64,000 nucleotides of DNA, taken from the NCBI RefSeq assembly GCF_002797855.1, contig NZ_PGFB01000006.1:62001-126000 (forward strand). Reading direction: 5' to 3'. Below the pieces are notes generated by a model. That model was not told where the DNA came from. It searched no databases and saw only the letters and a program-made list of their open reading frames with translations. Origin of the DNA: Compostimonas suwonensis. Its GTDB lineage: Bacteria; Actinomycetota; Actinomycetes; Actinomycetales; Microbacteriaceae. The translations under genes and the position numbers were made by a program. This document shows, in pieces, positions 17,287 to 30,563 of the stretch. How positions within the stretch are numbered: the stretch's first letter is position 1; every line of letters begins with the position of its first letter.

Positions 17287-19368
17287 GTGGCGAGTTCTGA
17301 CTATTCCGCGAGGCACCTGTCCGTTCTGGAGGGTCTCGAGGCGGTTCGCAAACGACCGGGCATGTACATCGGCTCGACCGACTCGCGTGGGCTCATGCAC
17401 TGCCTGTGGGAGGTCATCGACAACTCCGTCGACGAGGCCCTGGCCGGCAACGGCACCCAGATCGATGTGCTGCTGCACGCCGACGCCAGCGTCGAGGTGC
17501 GCGACACCGGTCGCGGCATCCCCGTCGACATCGAGCCGAAGACGGGCCTGAGCGGGGTCGAGGTCGTCTTCACGAAGCTGCATGCCGGCGGCAAGTTTGG
17601 CTCGGGCTCCTACGCGGCATCCGGTGGCCTGCACGGCGTGGGCGCCTCGGTCGTCAACGCGCTCTCCGAACGCCTCGACGTCGAGGTCGACCGCGACGGC
17701 AAGACCTGGGCCATGTCGTTCCATCGCGGCGAGCCCGGGATCTTCACGGACTCGGGCAGGGAGCCCAGCCCGGATGCCCCCTTCACGCCGTTCGAGAAGG
17801 GCAGCGAGCTGCGCGTCGTCGGCACGGTGCGCAAGGGCGTCACGGGAACCCGGGTGCGCTACTGGGCCGACCGGCAGATCTTCACGAAGGGCGCCGAGTT
17901 CCAGACCGCCGAGCTCTCCTCGCGTGCACGCCAGACCGCGTTCCTCGTGCCGGGCCTCGGGCTCACGATCGAGGATGCGCGGGGTGAGAGCCCCGTCACC
18001 GAGAACTTCCGTTTCGAGGGCGGCATCTCCGAGTTCGCCGAGCACCTCGCCCCCGACACGGCGCTCACCGAGACCTGGCGTCTGACGGGCTCGGGAACGT
18101 TCACCGAGACGGTCCCCGTGCTCTCCGACACGGGCGCCATGCTGCCCACCGAGCTGCAGCGCGAATGCGTCGTCGACATCGCCCTGCGCTGGGGCACCGG
18201 ATACGAGACGGTCACCCGCAGCTTCGTCAACATCATCGCGACGCCCAAGGGCGGCACCCACCAGGCGGGCTTCGAGCAGGGCCTGCTCAAATTCCTGCGG
18301 CAGCAGGTGGAGCAGAACGCGCGCCGTCTCAAGGTCGGCACCGACAAGATCGAGAAAGACGACGTGCTCGCCGGGCTCACCGCCGTGCTCACCGTGCGCA
18401 TCCCCGAGCCGCAGTTCGAGGGCCAGACCAAGGAGGTGCTGGGAACCCCGGCCGTGCGCGCGATCGTCGCGCAGGTCGTGGCGAAGGGGCTCTCCGATCG
18501 TTTCAGCTCGCCGAAGCGCGACGACAAGTCCCAGACCTCGCTTCTGCTCGACAAGGTCGTCGCCGAGATGAAGTCGCGCATCTCGGCGCGGGCCCACAAG
18601 GAGACCCAGCGCCGCAAGAACGCCCTCGAGAACTCCTCGCTGCCCGCGAAGCTCGTCGACTGCCGCAGCACGGATGTCGGCAACAGCGAGCTCTTCATCG
18701 TGGAGGGCGACTCGGCTCTCGGCACGGCACGGCAGGCGCGCGACAGCGAGTACCAGGCGCTCCTGCCCATCCGCGGCAAGATCCTCAACGTGCAGAAGGC
18801 CTCCGTCGCCGACATGCTCGGCAACGCCGAGTGCGGCTCGATCATCCAGGTGATCGGTGCCGGCTCCGGCCGCAGTTTCGAGATCGAGGCGGCCCGCTAC
18901 GGCAAGGTCATCATCATGAGCGACGCCGACGTCGACGGCGCGCACATCCGCACGCTCCTGCTGACGCTCTTCTTCCGTTACATGCGGCCCATGATCGAGC
19001 AGGGCCGGGTCTTCGCCGCTGTTCCCCCCCTGCACCGGGTGATCGTCATGAACCCGGGCACGAAGCCCAACGAGACGATCTACACCTACTCCGAGCAGGA
19101 GCTCTCGGGTGTGCTCAGCCAGCTCGACAAGGCCGGCAAGCGCTACCAGGATCCGATCCAGCGCTACAAGGGCCTCGGCGAGATGGACGCCGACCAGCTC
19201 GCGAACACGACCATGGACCGCAAGCACCGCACCCTGCGGCGCGTGCAGGTCGCGGATGCCGAGAACGCGGCACGGGTCTTCGAGCTGCTCATGGGCAACG
19301 ACGTCGCACCGCGCAAGGACTTCATCATCAACGGGGCGGGCATCAGTCGCGACCGCATCGACGTCTAG
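17287..19368 (+). CDS. parE: DNA topoisomerase IV subunit B (GyrB/ParE family)
   Basis: A 693-residue ATPase subunit of a type IIA topoisomerase. GHKL ATPase motifs are VIDNSVDEALAG, DTGRGIPVDI and GGLHGVGASVVNALS. A transducer domain follows. The TOPRIM domain carries IVEGDSALG and IIMSDADVDGAHIRTLLLT, then the C-terminal QRYKGLGEMDADQL motif typical of GyrB/ParE. GTG 17287 has TGAGGAG upstream. It faces a ParC-type gene across a long palindrome, so the pair is convergent rather than an operon. Because this locus is away from dnaA-gyrB and paired with a second A subunit, topoisomerase IV is the better name, but sequence alone does not fully exclude a second gyrase. Confidence 0.93.
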   Translation: MASSDYSARHLSVLEGLEAVRKRPGMYIGSTDSRGLMHCLWEVIDNSVDEALAGNGTQIDVLLHADASVEVRDTGRGIPVDIEPKTGLSGVEVVFTKLHAGGKFGSGSYAASGGLHGVGASVVNALSERLDVEVDRDGKTWAMSFHRGEPGIFTDSGREPSPDAPFTPFEKGSELRVVGTVRKGVTGTRVRYWADRQIFTKGAEFQTAELSSRARQTAFLVPGLGLTIEDARGESPVTENFRFEGGISEFAEHLAPDTALTETWRLTGSGTFTETVPVLSDTGAMLPTELQRECVVDIALRWGTGYETVTRSFVNIIATPKGGTHQAGFEQGLLKFLRQQVEQNARRLKVGTDKIEKDDVLAGLTAVLTVRIPEPQFEGQTKEVLGTPAVRAIVAQVVAKGLSDRFSSPKRDDKSQTSLLLDKVVAEMKSRISARAHKETQRRKNALENSSLPAKLVDCRSTDVGNSELFIVEGDSALGTARQARDSEYQALLPIRGKILNVQKASVADMLGNAECGSIIQVIGAGSGRSFEIEAARYGKVIIMSDADVDGAHIRTLLLTLFFRYMRPMIEQGRVFAAVPPLHRVIVMNPGTKPNETIYTYSEQELSGVLSQLDKAGKRYQDPIQRYKGLGEMDADQLANTTMDRKHRTLRRVQVADAENAARVFELLMGNDVAPRKDFIINGAGISRDRIDV

Positions 19369-19378
19369 CTCCACCCCG

Positions 19379-19437
19379 GTTGCGCCTTAGCTTCCGGACA
19401 CCCGCCCTACCGGGCACGCCCCGCGGCTGTCCGGAAG

Positions 19438-19449
<12 letters not shown>
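19379..19449. terminator. Long palindrome between convergent parE and parC
   Basis: Two 22-bp perfectly complementary arms (19379-19400 and 19428-19449) flank a 27-bp loop. The left arm begins GTTGCGCCTTAGC and ends CCGGACA. The right arm contains the parC stop codon and its last codons. Placement suggests a bidirectional terminator. Its size and perfection also fit a mobile palindromic repeat. Confidence 0.7.
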
Positions 19450-21909
<2,460 letters not shown>

Positions 21910-21998
21910 TCGGGCAATCTGCTGGTGCTGTGTCGGGGCCGTGCCCGCATCGTGCGGGCAGGATGCCGGGACAGCGGGTCGTGGCGGTCGTACGAGGT

Positions 21999-22016
21999 GA
22001 TCATACGGATCATACG
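21999..22016. repeat. Two tandem 9-bp repeats in a divergent promoter
   Basis: GATCATACG occurs twice without gap, in the 141-bp region between the divergent parC and phosphodiesterase-like genes. It could be part of a regulatory site or a chance duplication. No known regulator motif is recognised. Confidence 0.4.
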
Positions 22017-22050
22017 GATGACGGGACGGCTCTGTGCGAGACTGAGCCGG

Positions 22051-23217
22051 ATGAGCACAATGCTACCCGGCGGCGTATCCGCGGCCTCGAGCCTTGCCGA
22101 CGTGTTGACAAGTTCCCTCGCGGCTGTCACGGGACGGGTCAACCCGCTCGGCCTCGCCGCCGTCGATCACGTGGTCGTGGTCGTCGTCGACGGCCTCGGC
22201 GACGCGAATCTGAAGGCCCGCGCGGGGCACGCCCGCTTCCTCACGAATCCCGCCCACCGGCAGAGGCGCCTGACGAGCTTCCCGTCGACGACCGCAGCGG
22301 GCCTCGCGACGCTCACGACGGGCGTCTCGTCGGGGCGGCACGGCCTCGTCGGCTACAGCGTGCGCGACCTCGCCGGCGATCGCATCGTCAACCAGCTGAA
22401 CGGCTGGGATGCGGGCATGGACCCGGCCACCTGGCAGCGGGCCCGCACGGTCTTCCAGGATGCCGCGGACGAGGGTGTTCCCGCGTTCGCGATCGGCGCG
22501 GGCAAGTTCGCCGGTTCCGGGTTCAGCCGTGCCGTGCTGCGGGGGGCGGGGTATCTGCCCGCCGACACCGCGGAGTCGCGCTTCGAAGCCGCGCGCACCG
22601 TGGTCGCCTCGAATCGGCGCTCGCTCAGCTACCTCTATCTGCCCGAGCTCGACATGGCGGCCCACGCCCACGGCTGGGAGTCCGACCGGTGGCTCACCGA
22701 GCTCGAACGCGTCGACTCGGCACTCGCCGCCTTCGTGACGGGGCTGCCGCGCCGGGTCGGCGTTCTCACGACGGCCGATCACGGCATCGTCGACGTTCCG
22801 CATTCGGGTCACGTGCTCTACGACGGCGATCCGGCCCTGCTCGAGGGGGTACGGCACGTGGGCGGCGAGCCGCGGCTGCTGCACCTGTATCTGAACGGGG
22901 GAGCCGAGAGCTCCGGGATCGACGGGGCCGGCGACGATGCCCGAACCGAGCTCGCGGCGCGCTGGAGCGACTCGGAGTCCGAGCGCTCCTGGGTGGCCAC
23001 CCGCGCGGAGGCGATCGACGCCGGATGGTTCGGCGAGGTCGACGGCGAGGTCGTCGACCGGATCGGGGACGTGCTCGTGGCCGCCCGCAAACGCGTCGCC
23101 TACTACGACTCCCGCTCGCCCAAACCGTCGGCGCGGGCGATGATCGGGCAGCACGGGTCACTGACCCCCGAGGAGACGCGCGTGCCGCTCGTGGGGATGA
23201 GCGCCTTCGCGAGCTGA
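22051..23217 (+). CDS. Alkaline-phosphatase-superfamily phosphodiesterase/pyrophosphatase
   Basis: A 388-residue protein of the type I phosphodiesterase/nucleotide pyrophosphatase branch. The metal-binding aspartate is in VVVVVVDGLGDANL, and the catalytic threonine is in FPSTTAAGLATLTTG. Further metal ligands are in LPELDMAAHAHG and TTADHGIVDV, with GGEPRLLHLY following. No signal peptide is visible, so it appears cytoplasmic. The substrate is unknown. ATG 22051 is used; a longer frame upstream lacks support. The gene sits between parC and sepH in many actinobacteria, a conserved but unexplained linkage. Confidence 0.88.
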   Translation: MSTMLPGGVSAASSLADVLTSSLAAVTGRVNPLGLAAVDHVVVVVVDGLGDANLKARAGHARFLTNPAHRQRRLTSFPSTTAAGLATLTTGVSSGRHGLVGYSVRDLAGDRIVNQLNGWDAGMDPATWQRARTVFQDAADEGVPAFAIGAGKFAGSGFSRAVLRGAGYLPADTAESRFEAARTVVASNRRSLSYLYLPELDMAAHAHGWESDRWLTELERVDSALAAFVTGLPRRVGVLTTADHGIVDVPHSGHVLYDGDPALLEGVRHVGGEPRLLHLYLNGGAESSGIDGAGDDARTELAARWSDSESERSWVATRAEAIDAGWFGEVDGEVVDRIGDVLVAARKRVAYYDSRSPKPSARAMIGQHGSLTPEETRVPLVGMSAFAS

Positions 23218-23268
23218 GGGGTCGGCGGAGCGGGTCGGCGGAATGAGTTCAGCGCAAGCGCAGGGCGC

Positions 23269-24387
23269 TCAGGCCAGGTCGTCGTCCGTGCGCGCGCCGA
23301 AGACGATCTCGTCCCAGCTGGGCATCGAGGCTCGGCCCTTGCGGGCGGTCTTGGTCTGGGCGACCGGCGCACGCTGGGCGTCGCGGGCGGACTCCGTGAC
23401 GGAGGCCTCCGACATCCGCTCGGCCGGCTTGTCGGCTGCTCTCTCGGCCGCCCGCTCCGTGGCGGAGAGGGGGAGATCGAGGAAGGTCGGAGCGGACTCC
23501 TCGCGCGCGGGCGACTCCTCGTCGGATCCGAAACCCGCCGACTCGCGCTCGCCCCGGCGCTTGCGAAGCGCTTCGAGCAGGTCGGCCGTCTGGTTCTGCT
23601 GCTCGGGCGGCTCCTGGGCGCGCTTGATGGCGGCGAGGGAGACGGCGTTCGCCGAGGGGCTCGCCGAACGGCCGTAGGGGACGTGCTCGAGATGAGGTGC
23701 CGTGTCGTTGGCGCCCGAGTCGTCGTTCGAGGTGTCGCGGAAGGTGAAGGCGCCGCTGTCGAACCGCGATTCGTCGACGGAGCTCGACTCCGGCGTGACC
23801 GCCCGGAGCCGGGGGATGAGGGTCGACGGCAGCTCGCCTTGCTGTGAAAGTGTCATGGCTTCTGCGTTGAGCGGAGCGAGTGCGAGCTTCTTCGGCTCGA
23901 AGCTCCAGCGGGCGTCGTGGTCGATCTCGTCGGCCGTGAAGGCGAGCTTGACGATCCAGCCGCCCTCCGGCTCCTTCCAACTGGCCCAGCGCTCGCCCGT
24001 TGCCGAGAGCGAGGCGAGCCTCTCGCGGATGACGACGCCGAAGGTCGCGTCGGGATCGAGCGGATCGGGGTCGATCGCGGTGTGCACGGGTACGCCGAGA
24101 GCGGAACTCACGATGTACTCGCGCTCGGCGAGCACGGGCCCCTCGAAGCGCTGCACGTATTCCAGCGACGCTCCGGTCAGGCGCGCCACGTCTTCGGCGG
24201 ACATGCCGGAGCGGACGTGGGTCTGGATCTCGCGCGGCGAGACCTTGCGACTGTTCGGCGATTCCGGCGTGCTCTGGCGGAGTTTCGACTGCAACACCTC
24301 GTCGATCGCAATCCGGTAGCGATCGCCGTCGTCGGACGCCACAAGCAATGCGCCGTTCTCAACGCCGATAACTTTCAAATCCTGCAT
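23269..24387 (-). CDS. sepH: Septation protein SepH (DUF3071)
   Basis: A 372-residue actinobacterial cell-division protein. Streptomyces SepH binds FtsZ and promotes its assembly. The conserved N-terminal domain (1-170) starts MQDLKVIGVENGALLVASDD. It includes a helix-turn-helix-like segment, SGMSAEDVARLTGASLEYVQ, required for FtsZ interaction in the described protein. A long, charged, disordered linker follows (about 200-345), with the conserved C-terminal motif MPSWDEIVFGAR near the end. ATG 24387 is chosen because it gives the family N-terminus and has GGAGAGG upstream. It is convergent with the phosphodiesterase-like gene (51-bp gap). The 210-bp gap to the right carries promoters for sepH and the DUF4193 gene and shows no other gene. 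Confidence 0.93.
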   Translation of the reverse strand: MQDLKVIGVENGALLVASDDGDRYRIAIDEVLQSKLRQSTPESPNSRKVSPREIQTHVRSGMSAEDVARLTGASLEYVQRFEGPVLAEREYIVSSALGVPVHTAIDPDPLDPDATFGVVIRERLASLSATGERWASWKEPEGGWIVKLAFTADEIDHDARWSFEPKKLALAPLNAEAMTLSQQGELPSTLIPRLRAVTPESSSVDESRFDSGAFTFRDTSNDDSGANDTAPHLEHVPYGRSASPSANAVSLAAIKRAQEPPEQQNQTADLLEALRKRRGERESAGFGSDEESPAREESAPTFLDLPLSATERAAERAADKPAERMSEASVTESARDAQRAPVAQTKTARKGRASMPSWDEIVFGARTDDDLA

Positions 24388-24597
24388 GGGAAAGGCCTCT
24401 CCAGCTGCCACTCGATATTCGACAGGATGCCACGTGAACCCGCCTTTGGCCGGGAATAAGCCGGGCGTGCCGCAAGTTGTCCCGGGCATCGGCGCGAGGC
24501 TCGTGCGCGGTTCGAACGCGGTTTGCTATTCGGACCGGTTTGATGCAAACTGTCGCCGCCGATTGTGTTCAGCAACGGTTTCGAGAAGTGGATGGGC

Positions 24598-24891
24598 ATG
24601 GCAACGGATTACGACGCACCGAGAAAGACCGACGACGATTCCGATTCGATCGAGGCACTCAAGGAGCGGGTTCCTGACAAGATGTCCGGCGTCGTCGACG
24701 TCGACGACGCCGACAACCCCGGTGGCTTCGAGCTCCCGGGCGCCGACCTCTCCGATCTCGACCTCGACGTGGTGGTCCTCCCGCCTCAGGCGGACGAGTT
24801 CACCTGCGTGAGCTGCTTCCTGGTGAAGCACCGCTCGCAGATCGACCACGAGGAGAAGCTCGGCCCGATCTGCATGGAGTGCGCCGCGTAG
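24598..24891 (+). CDS. DUF4193 zinc-ribbon protein
   Basis: A 97-residue acidic protein beginning MATDYDAPRKTDDD, the family's characteristic start. The C-terminus contains two CxxC pairs (CVSC and CMEC) that should bind one zinc ion. The middle is rich in aspartate. Length and both motifs are standard for DUF4193, which is found throughout actinobacteria and is typically well expressed, but its function is unknown. The start at 24598 is preferred to upstream in-frame ATGs because of the conserved N-terminus. It is convergent with the DUF3093 gene (4 bp apart). Confidence 0.92.
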   Translation: MATDYDAPRKTDDDSDSIEALKERVPDKMSGVVDVDDADNPGGFELPGADLSDLDLDVVVLPPQADEFTCVSCFLVKHRSQIDHEEKLGPICMECAA

Positions 24892-24895
24892 CCTC

Positions 24896-25354
24896 CTACG
24901 ACTCAGACTCTTCCGGTCGCCGCGATCCATTGATCGCGGCGACCAATTCTTTGGGGTGACGGGTCGAGAGCAGCCAGTACGGCGACGGGTCCTCCGGGTC
25001 GTTGATCGGCACCTTGACGACGGGCTGCACCCAGCCGCGGATGAGCATCCACGCCCGCGCGTCGAGCTCGGTGCCGCGCTGCCGGGTCGCGTCCTCTCCG
25101 TAGTAGCCGGTCGCGGTTCCCGTGAGAGAGAGGTCGATCGTCGCGCGGCCGGCGTGCAGGGTGCCGCCCTCGATCGAGATCGTGGGGGCTGCGGAGATGA
25201 GGAGCGCGACGCATCCGCCGTATAGGACGATCGCCGTGATGATGCCCGCGACGATCGAGATCGGTGCGAGGATCACGAGGCTCGCGGGGATGACGAGTGC
25301 AAGGGCGAGGTAGAACAGGGGCGACGCCCAGAGTCGTTCGCGGTAAAGTGCCAT
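24896..25354 (-). CDS. DUF3093 membrane protein
   Basis: A 152-residue protein with the family start YRERLWASPLFYLALALVIP, two adjacent membrane helices (about residues 12-31 and 34-53) and a cytoplasmic domain with RAWMLIRGWVQPVVKVPIND and PYWLLSTRHPKELVAAI. Function unknown. It is divergent from dut across only 38 bp, as in mycobacteria (Rv2698 and dut), so the two share a compact promoter region. Confidence 0.9.
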   Translation of the reverse strand: MALYRERLWASPLFYLALALVIPASLVILAPISIVAGIITAIVLYGGCVALLISAAPTISIEGGTLHAGRATIDLSLTGTATGYYGEDATRQRGTELDARAWMLIRGWVQPVVKVPINDPEDPSPYWLLSTRHPKELVAAINGSRRPEESES

Positions 25355-25392
25355 GTCTCTATTCGATCAGACTTCTGCACTACCCTCGACAC

Positions 25393-25860
25393 GTGACAGA
25401 TTTCGTCGACGTGCTCATCACGGGGTCTCCCGTGCCGAACTATTCGCATCCCGGAGACGCCGGAGCCGATCTGTGCTCGACCGAGGAGTTCGTCCTCGCC
25501 CCGGGTGAGCGGCGCACCGTGGGCACGGGGGTCGCCATCGCCCTGCCCGACGGCTACGCTGCCTTCGTCGTGCCGCGCAGCGGCCTCGCCTCCAAGCACG
25601 GCATCACGATCGTGAACTCGCCGGGCACCGTGGATGCCGGCTACCGCGGCGAGATCCGGGTCGCGCTTCTCAACACGGACACCTCGATGCCGTACTCTGT
25701 CGCGGTCGGCGATCGGATCGCGCAGCTCATCGTCATGCCGGTGAGCCGGGCGCGCTTCATCGAGGTCGACACACTTCCCGGAAGCCACCGTGGCGAATCC
25801 GGGTTCGGATCCACCGGCTACTCCGCATCGGCCGGACAGGGAGTGACAGCACATGAGTGA
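25393..25860 (+). CDS. dut: Deoxyuridine 5'-triphosphate nucleotidohydrolase
   Basis: A 155-residue trimeric dUTPase hydrolysing dUTP to dUMP and pyrophosphate, protecting DNA from uracil and supplying dTMP synthesis. All five motifs are present: HPGDAGADL, PRSGLASKHG, GTVDAGYRGEIRVALLN, GDRIAQLIV and the C-terminal RGESGFGSTG. It starts at GTG 25393 and is probably leaderless or has a very short leader, since the divergent DUF3093 gene starts 38 bp away. Its stop overlaps the next gene's ATG, so it is co-transcribed with DUF3710. Confidence 0.97.
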   Translation: MTDFVDVLITGSPVPNYSHPGDAGADLCSTEEFVLAPGERRTVGTGVAIALPDGYAAFVVPRSGLASKHGITIVNSPGTVDAGYRGEIRVALLNTDTSMPYSVAVGDRIAQLIVMPVSRARFIEVDTLPGSHRGESGFGSTGYSASAGQGVTAHE

Positions 25861-26533
25861 CACTGGCAACAACGACGCCGTGAACGAGAACGTCGAGCAG
25901 ATCCCCGCGGGCGACGCGACCGCGGCCGCGGTCGCGGCGAAGTCCGCGCCCGAGAACCGGGCCGAGGAAGGCCCCTTCGACGAGAACGAGGCGAACGCCG
26001 TACGGCCCTACGTCGACCTGGGCGGCGTGAAGATCGTGCCCCGCGAGGGCCTGCACCTGCGGCTCGAGGTCGAGGAGGGCACGCAGCGCGTCGTCGCCGT
26101 CGGCCTCGACTACGCCGGCTCGACCCTCCAGGTGCAGCCGTTCGCCGCACCGCGGTCGTCCGGCCTCTGGCACGAGATCCGCGAGCAGATCTCCGAGCAG
26201 ATCGCGAAGCAGGGCGGCACGACGACCGAGCGCGAGGGCGTCTTCGGCCCGGAGCTCGTCGCCGAGATCCCCGTGGCCGCGGCATCCGGCGGCGGCGGAA
26301 CCCGCCTGGCCCGCTTCATCGGGGTCGACGGCCCCCGTTGGTTCCTGCGCGGTGTGATCGCCGGCGAGGCCGCGATCAAGCCCGAGGCCGCCGAGCAGGT
26401 CGAAGACCTCTTCCGCAGCATCGTCGTGGTGCGCGGCACGGCGCCCATGCCGCCGCGCGACCTCATCCCGCTCCGGATGCCGCCGGCCGCCAGCGCAGAC
26501 GGCTCGACGCCGTCGAACGAAGCCAGCAGCTAG
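25853..26533 (+). CDS. DUF3710 protein
   Basis: A 226-residue soluble protein of unknown function, specific to actinobacteria. The acidic, low-complexity N-terminus (1-40) is followed by the conserved core: YVDLGGVKIVPREGLHLRLE, APRSSGLWHEIREQI, and GVDGPRWFLRGVIAGEAA. It overlaps dut by 8 bp and precedes the DUF3159 gene by 9 bp, an order (dut-DUF3710-DUF3159) conserved across the phylum. Confidence 0.92.
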   Translation: MSDTGNNDAVNENVEQIPAGDATAAAVAAKSAPENRAEEGPFDENEANAVRPYVDLGGVKIVPREGLHLRLEVEEGTQRVVAVGLDYAGSTLQVQPFAAPRSSGLWHEIREQISEQIAKQGGTTTEREGVFGPELVAEIPVAAASGGGGTRLARFIGVDGPRWFLRGVIAGEAAIKPEAAEQVEDLFRSIVVVRGTAPMPPRDLIPLRMPPAASADGSTPSNEASS

Positions 26534-26542
26534 GTTCAGCGG

Positions 26543-27337
26543 ATGTCTCAGCACGAGCCTGCACCCGACGCCGACGACGCACAGGCGGCTCCGGACGCCT
26601 CGGCGGCTCCTGGCGCGCCCGTCACTCCGGACGCGCCCGCCACCGCGACCTTCGCGCAGAGCATGGCCGAGGCCGCCCGGCGCGCGGGCTTCGCCGAGGC
26701 GGTGGACGGCAAGGCCACCGACGGGCGCACGCTGCTTCGCGCCATCGGCGGAGTGCGCGGCATCCTCGAGGCCGTGCTCCCCGGCCTCCTCTTCGTGGTC
26801 ATCTACACGATCACCCAGAACCTCGTGCTCTCGATCGTGGCCCCCGTCGTCATCGGAGTGGTCTTCTCGGTCGTGCGCGTCGTGCAGAAGCAGCCGCTCA
26901 CGCAGGCGCTCGGCGGCCTCGCCGGCATCGCCATCTCCGCCGTGCTCGCCCTCTGGTCGGGCCGTGCGGAGGACTACTACCTCTCGGGCTTCTGGACCAA
27001 CGCCGCCTACGGCGCGGGCCTGCTCATCTCGGTGCTCGTCGGCTGGCCGCTCATCGGGGTCGCCGTGGGCTTCCTGATGGGCGACGGCGTCGAGTGGAAG
27101 AAGGTGCCGGCCAAGCGCCGGGTCTTCCAGATCGTGACGCTCTGCTGGGTCGGCCTCTTCGCCGCCCGGCTCGCGGTGCAGCTGCCTCTCTACTACGCGC
27201 AGAACATCGAGTGGCTGGGCGCGACGCGCCTGATCATGGGGCTGCCCCTCTACGCTCCGCTGCTCATCGTGTCGTGGCTGCTCATCCGCGCGGTCTACGC
27301 GAAGCCGGTCGCCGAGTCGCAGGGCACGACCGCCTGA
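26543..27337 (+). CDS. DUF3159 membrane protein
   Basis: A 264-residue integral membrane protein. A disordered Ala/Pro-rich N-terminus (1-40) precedes a conserved GGVRGILEAVLPGLLFVVIY and about six membrane helices, among them QNLVLSIVAPVVIGVVFSVV and ALGGLAGIAISAVLALWSG. VGFLMGDGVEWKK and the final PLYAPLLIVSWLLIRAVY are typical of the family. Function unknown. It is the last gene of the dut unit. Confidence 0.9.
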   Translation: MSQHEPAPDADDAQAAPDASAAPGAPVTPDAPATATFAQSMAEAARRAGFAEAVDGKATDGRTLLRAIGGVRGILEAVLPGLLFVVIYTITQNLVLSIVAPVVIGVVFSVVRVVQKQPLTQALGGLAGIAISAVLALWSGRAEDYYLSGFWTNAAYGAGLLISVLVGWPLIGVAVGFLMGDGVEWKKVPAKRRVFQIVTLCWVGLFAARLAVQLPLYYAQNIEWLGATRLIMGLPLYAPLLIVSWLLIRAVYAKPVAESQGTTA

Positions 27338-27350
27338 GCGCGTCGAGCAG

Positions 27351-27392
27351 ATGCCGCACGAGTGCCGTACGAGTGCCGCACGAGTGCCGTAT
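27351..27392. repeat. Four 11-bp tandem repeats after DUF3159
   Basis: Four near-identical units of AGTGCCGYACG lie directly behind the DUF3159 stop. They resemble the units upstream of parE (GAGTCGCACGA). The remainder of the 265-bp gap to acnA holds a tagAAT-like -10, a palindromic operator and the acnA leader. Confidence 0.6.
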
Positions 27393-27447
27393 GGACCCGC
27401 ACGGGTCGCGCGCGGGTGCCGCGGATGAGTGTCGTCCGATGCTAGAA

Positions 27448-27467
27448 TTATCTTGACGTCGAGATAA
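27448..27467. promoter_or_regulatory. Palindromic operator candidate of acnA
   Basis: TTATCTTGACGTCGAGATAA is a 20-bp palindrome with one mismatched pair. It lies 136 bp before the acnA start and directly follows a -10-like TAGAAT (27443-27448), so a bound protein would block transcription start. Further on, TTAGGGTAGCCT (27507-27518) matches an iron-box half only weakly. The regulator is unknown. Confidence 0.55.
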
Positions 27468-27602
27468 ATAGGGACGTTCGGCCGGGGCTCTGCGGCGAAT
27501 TCTGCTTAGGGTAGCCTTGCTGGCAGAACGCTCCATCCGGCAACAAAGATGAACTGTGTACCGGGTGATCGTCCGCCCGCGCCAGCGAAGGAGAGGGCAA
27601 CT

Positions 27603-30458
<2,856 letters not shown>

Positions 30459-30467
30459 TCCGCGAGA

Positions 30468-30499
30468 CTCGCGGGCTGGGTCGATACCCAGCCCGCGAG
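30468..30499 (+). terminator. Terminator hairpin of acnA
   Basis: A perfect 14-bp stem (CTCGCGGGCTGGGT and its complement) with a CGAT loop lies 10 bp past the acnA stop. There is no T-tract. Confidence 0.75.
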
Positions 30500-30563
30500 C
30501 AGCCGGACGCGTAGACTCTTCGGAGCGGCTCGCAGCGCGGGCCCGGTCGAAAGGCAGACAGGA

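Noticed and set aside
27507-27525. Iron box (DtxR/IdeR) upstream of acnA
   Set aside because: TTAGGGTAGCCT matches only about 11 of 19 consensus positions, with no symmetry in the right half.
30459-30563. Thiamine riboswitch in front of dxs
   Set aside because: The 105-bp gap contains the acnA terminator and a short leader, with no conserved TPP-box sequence.
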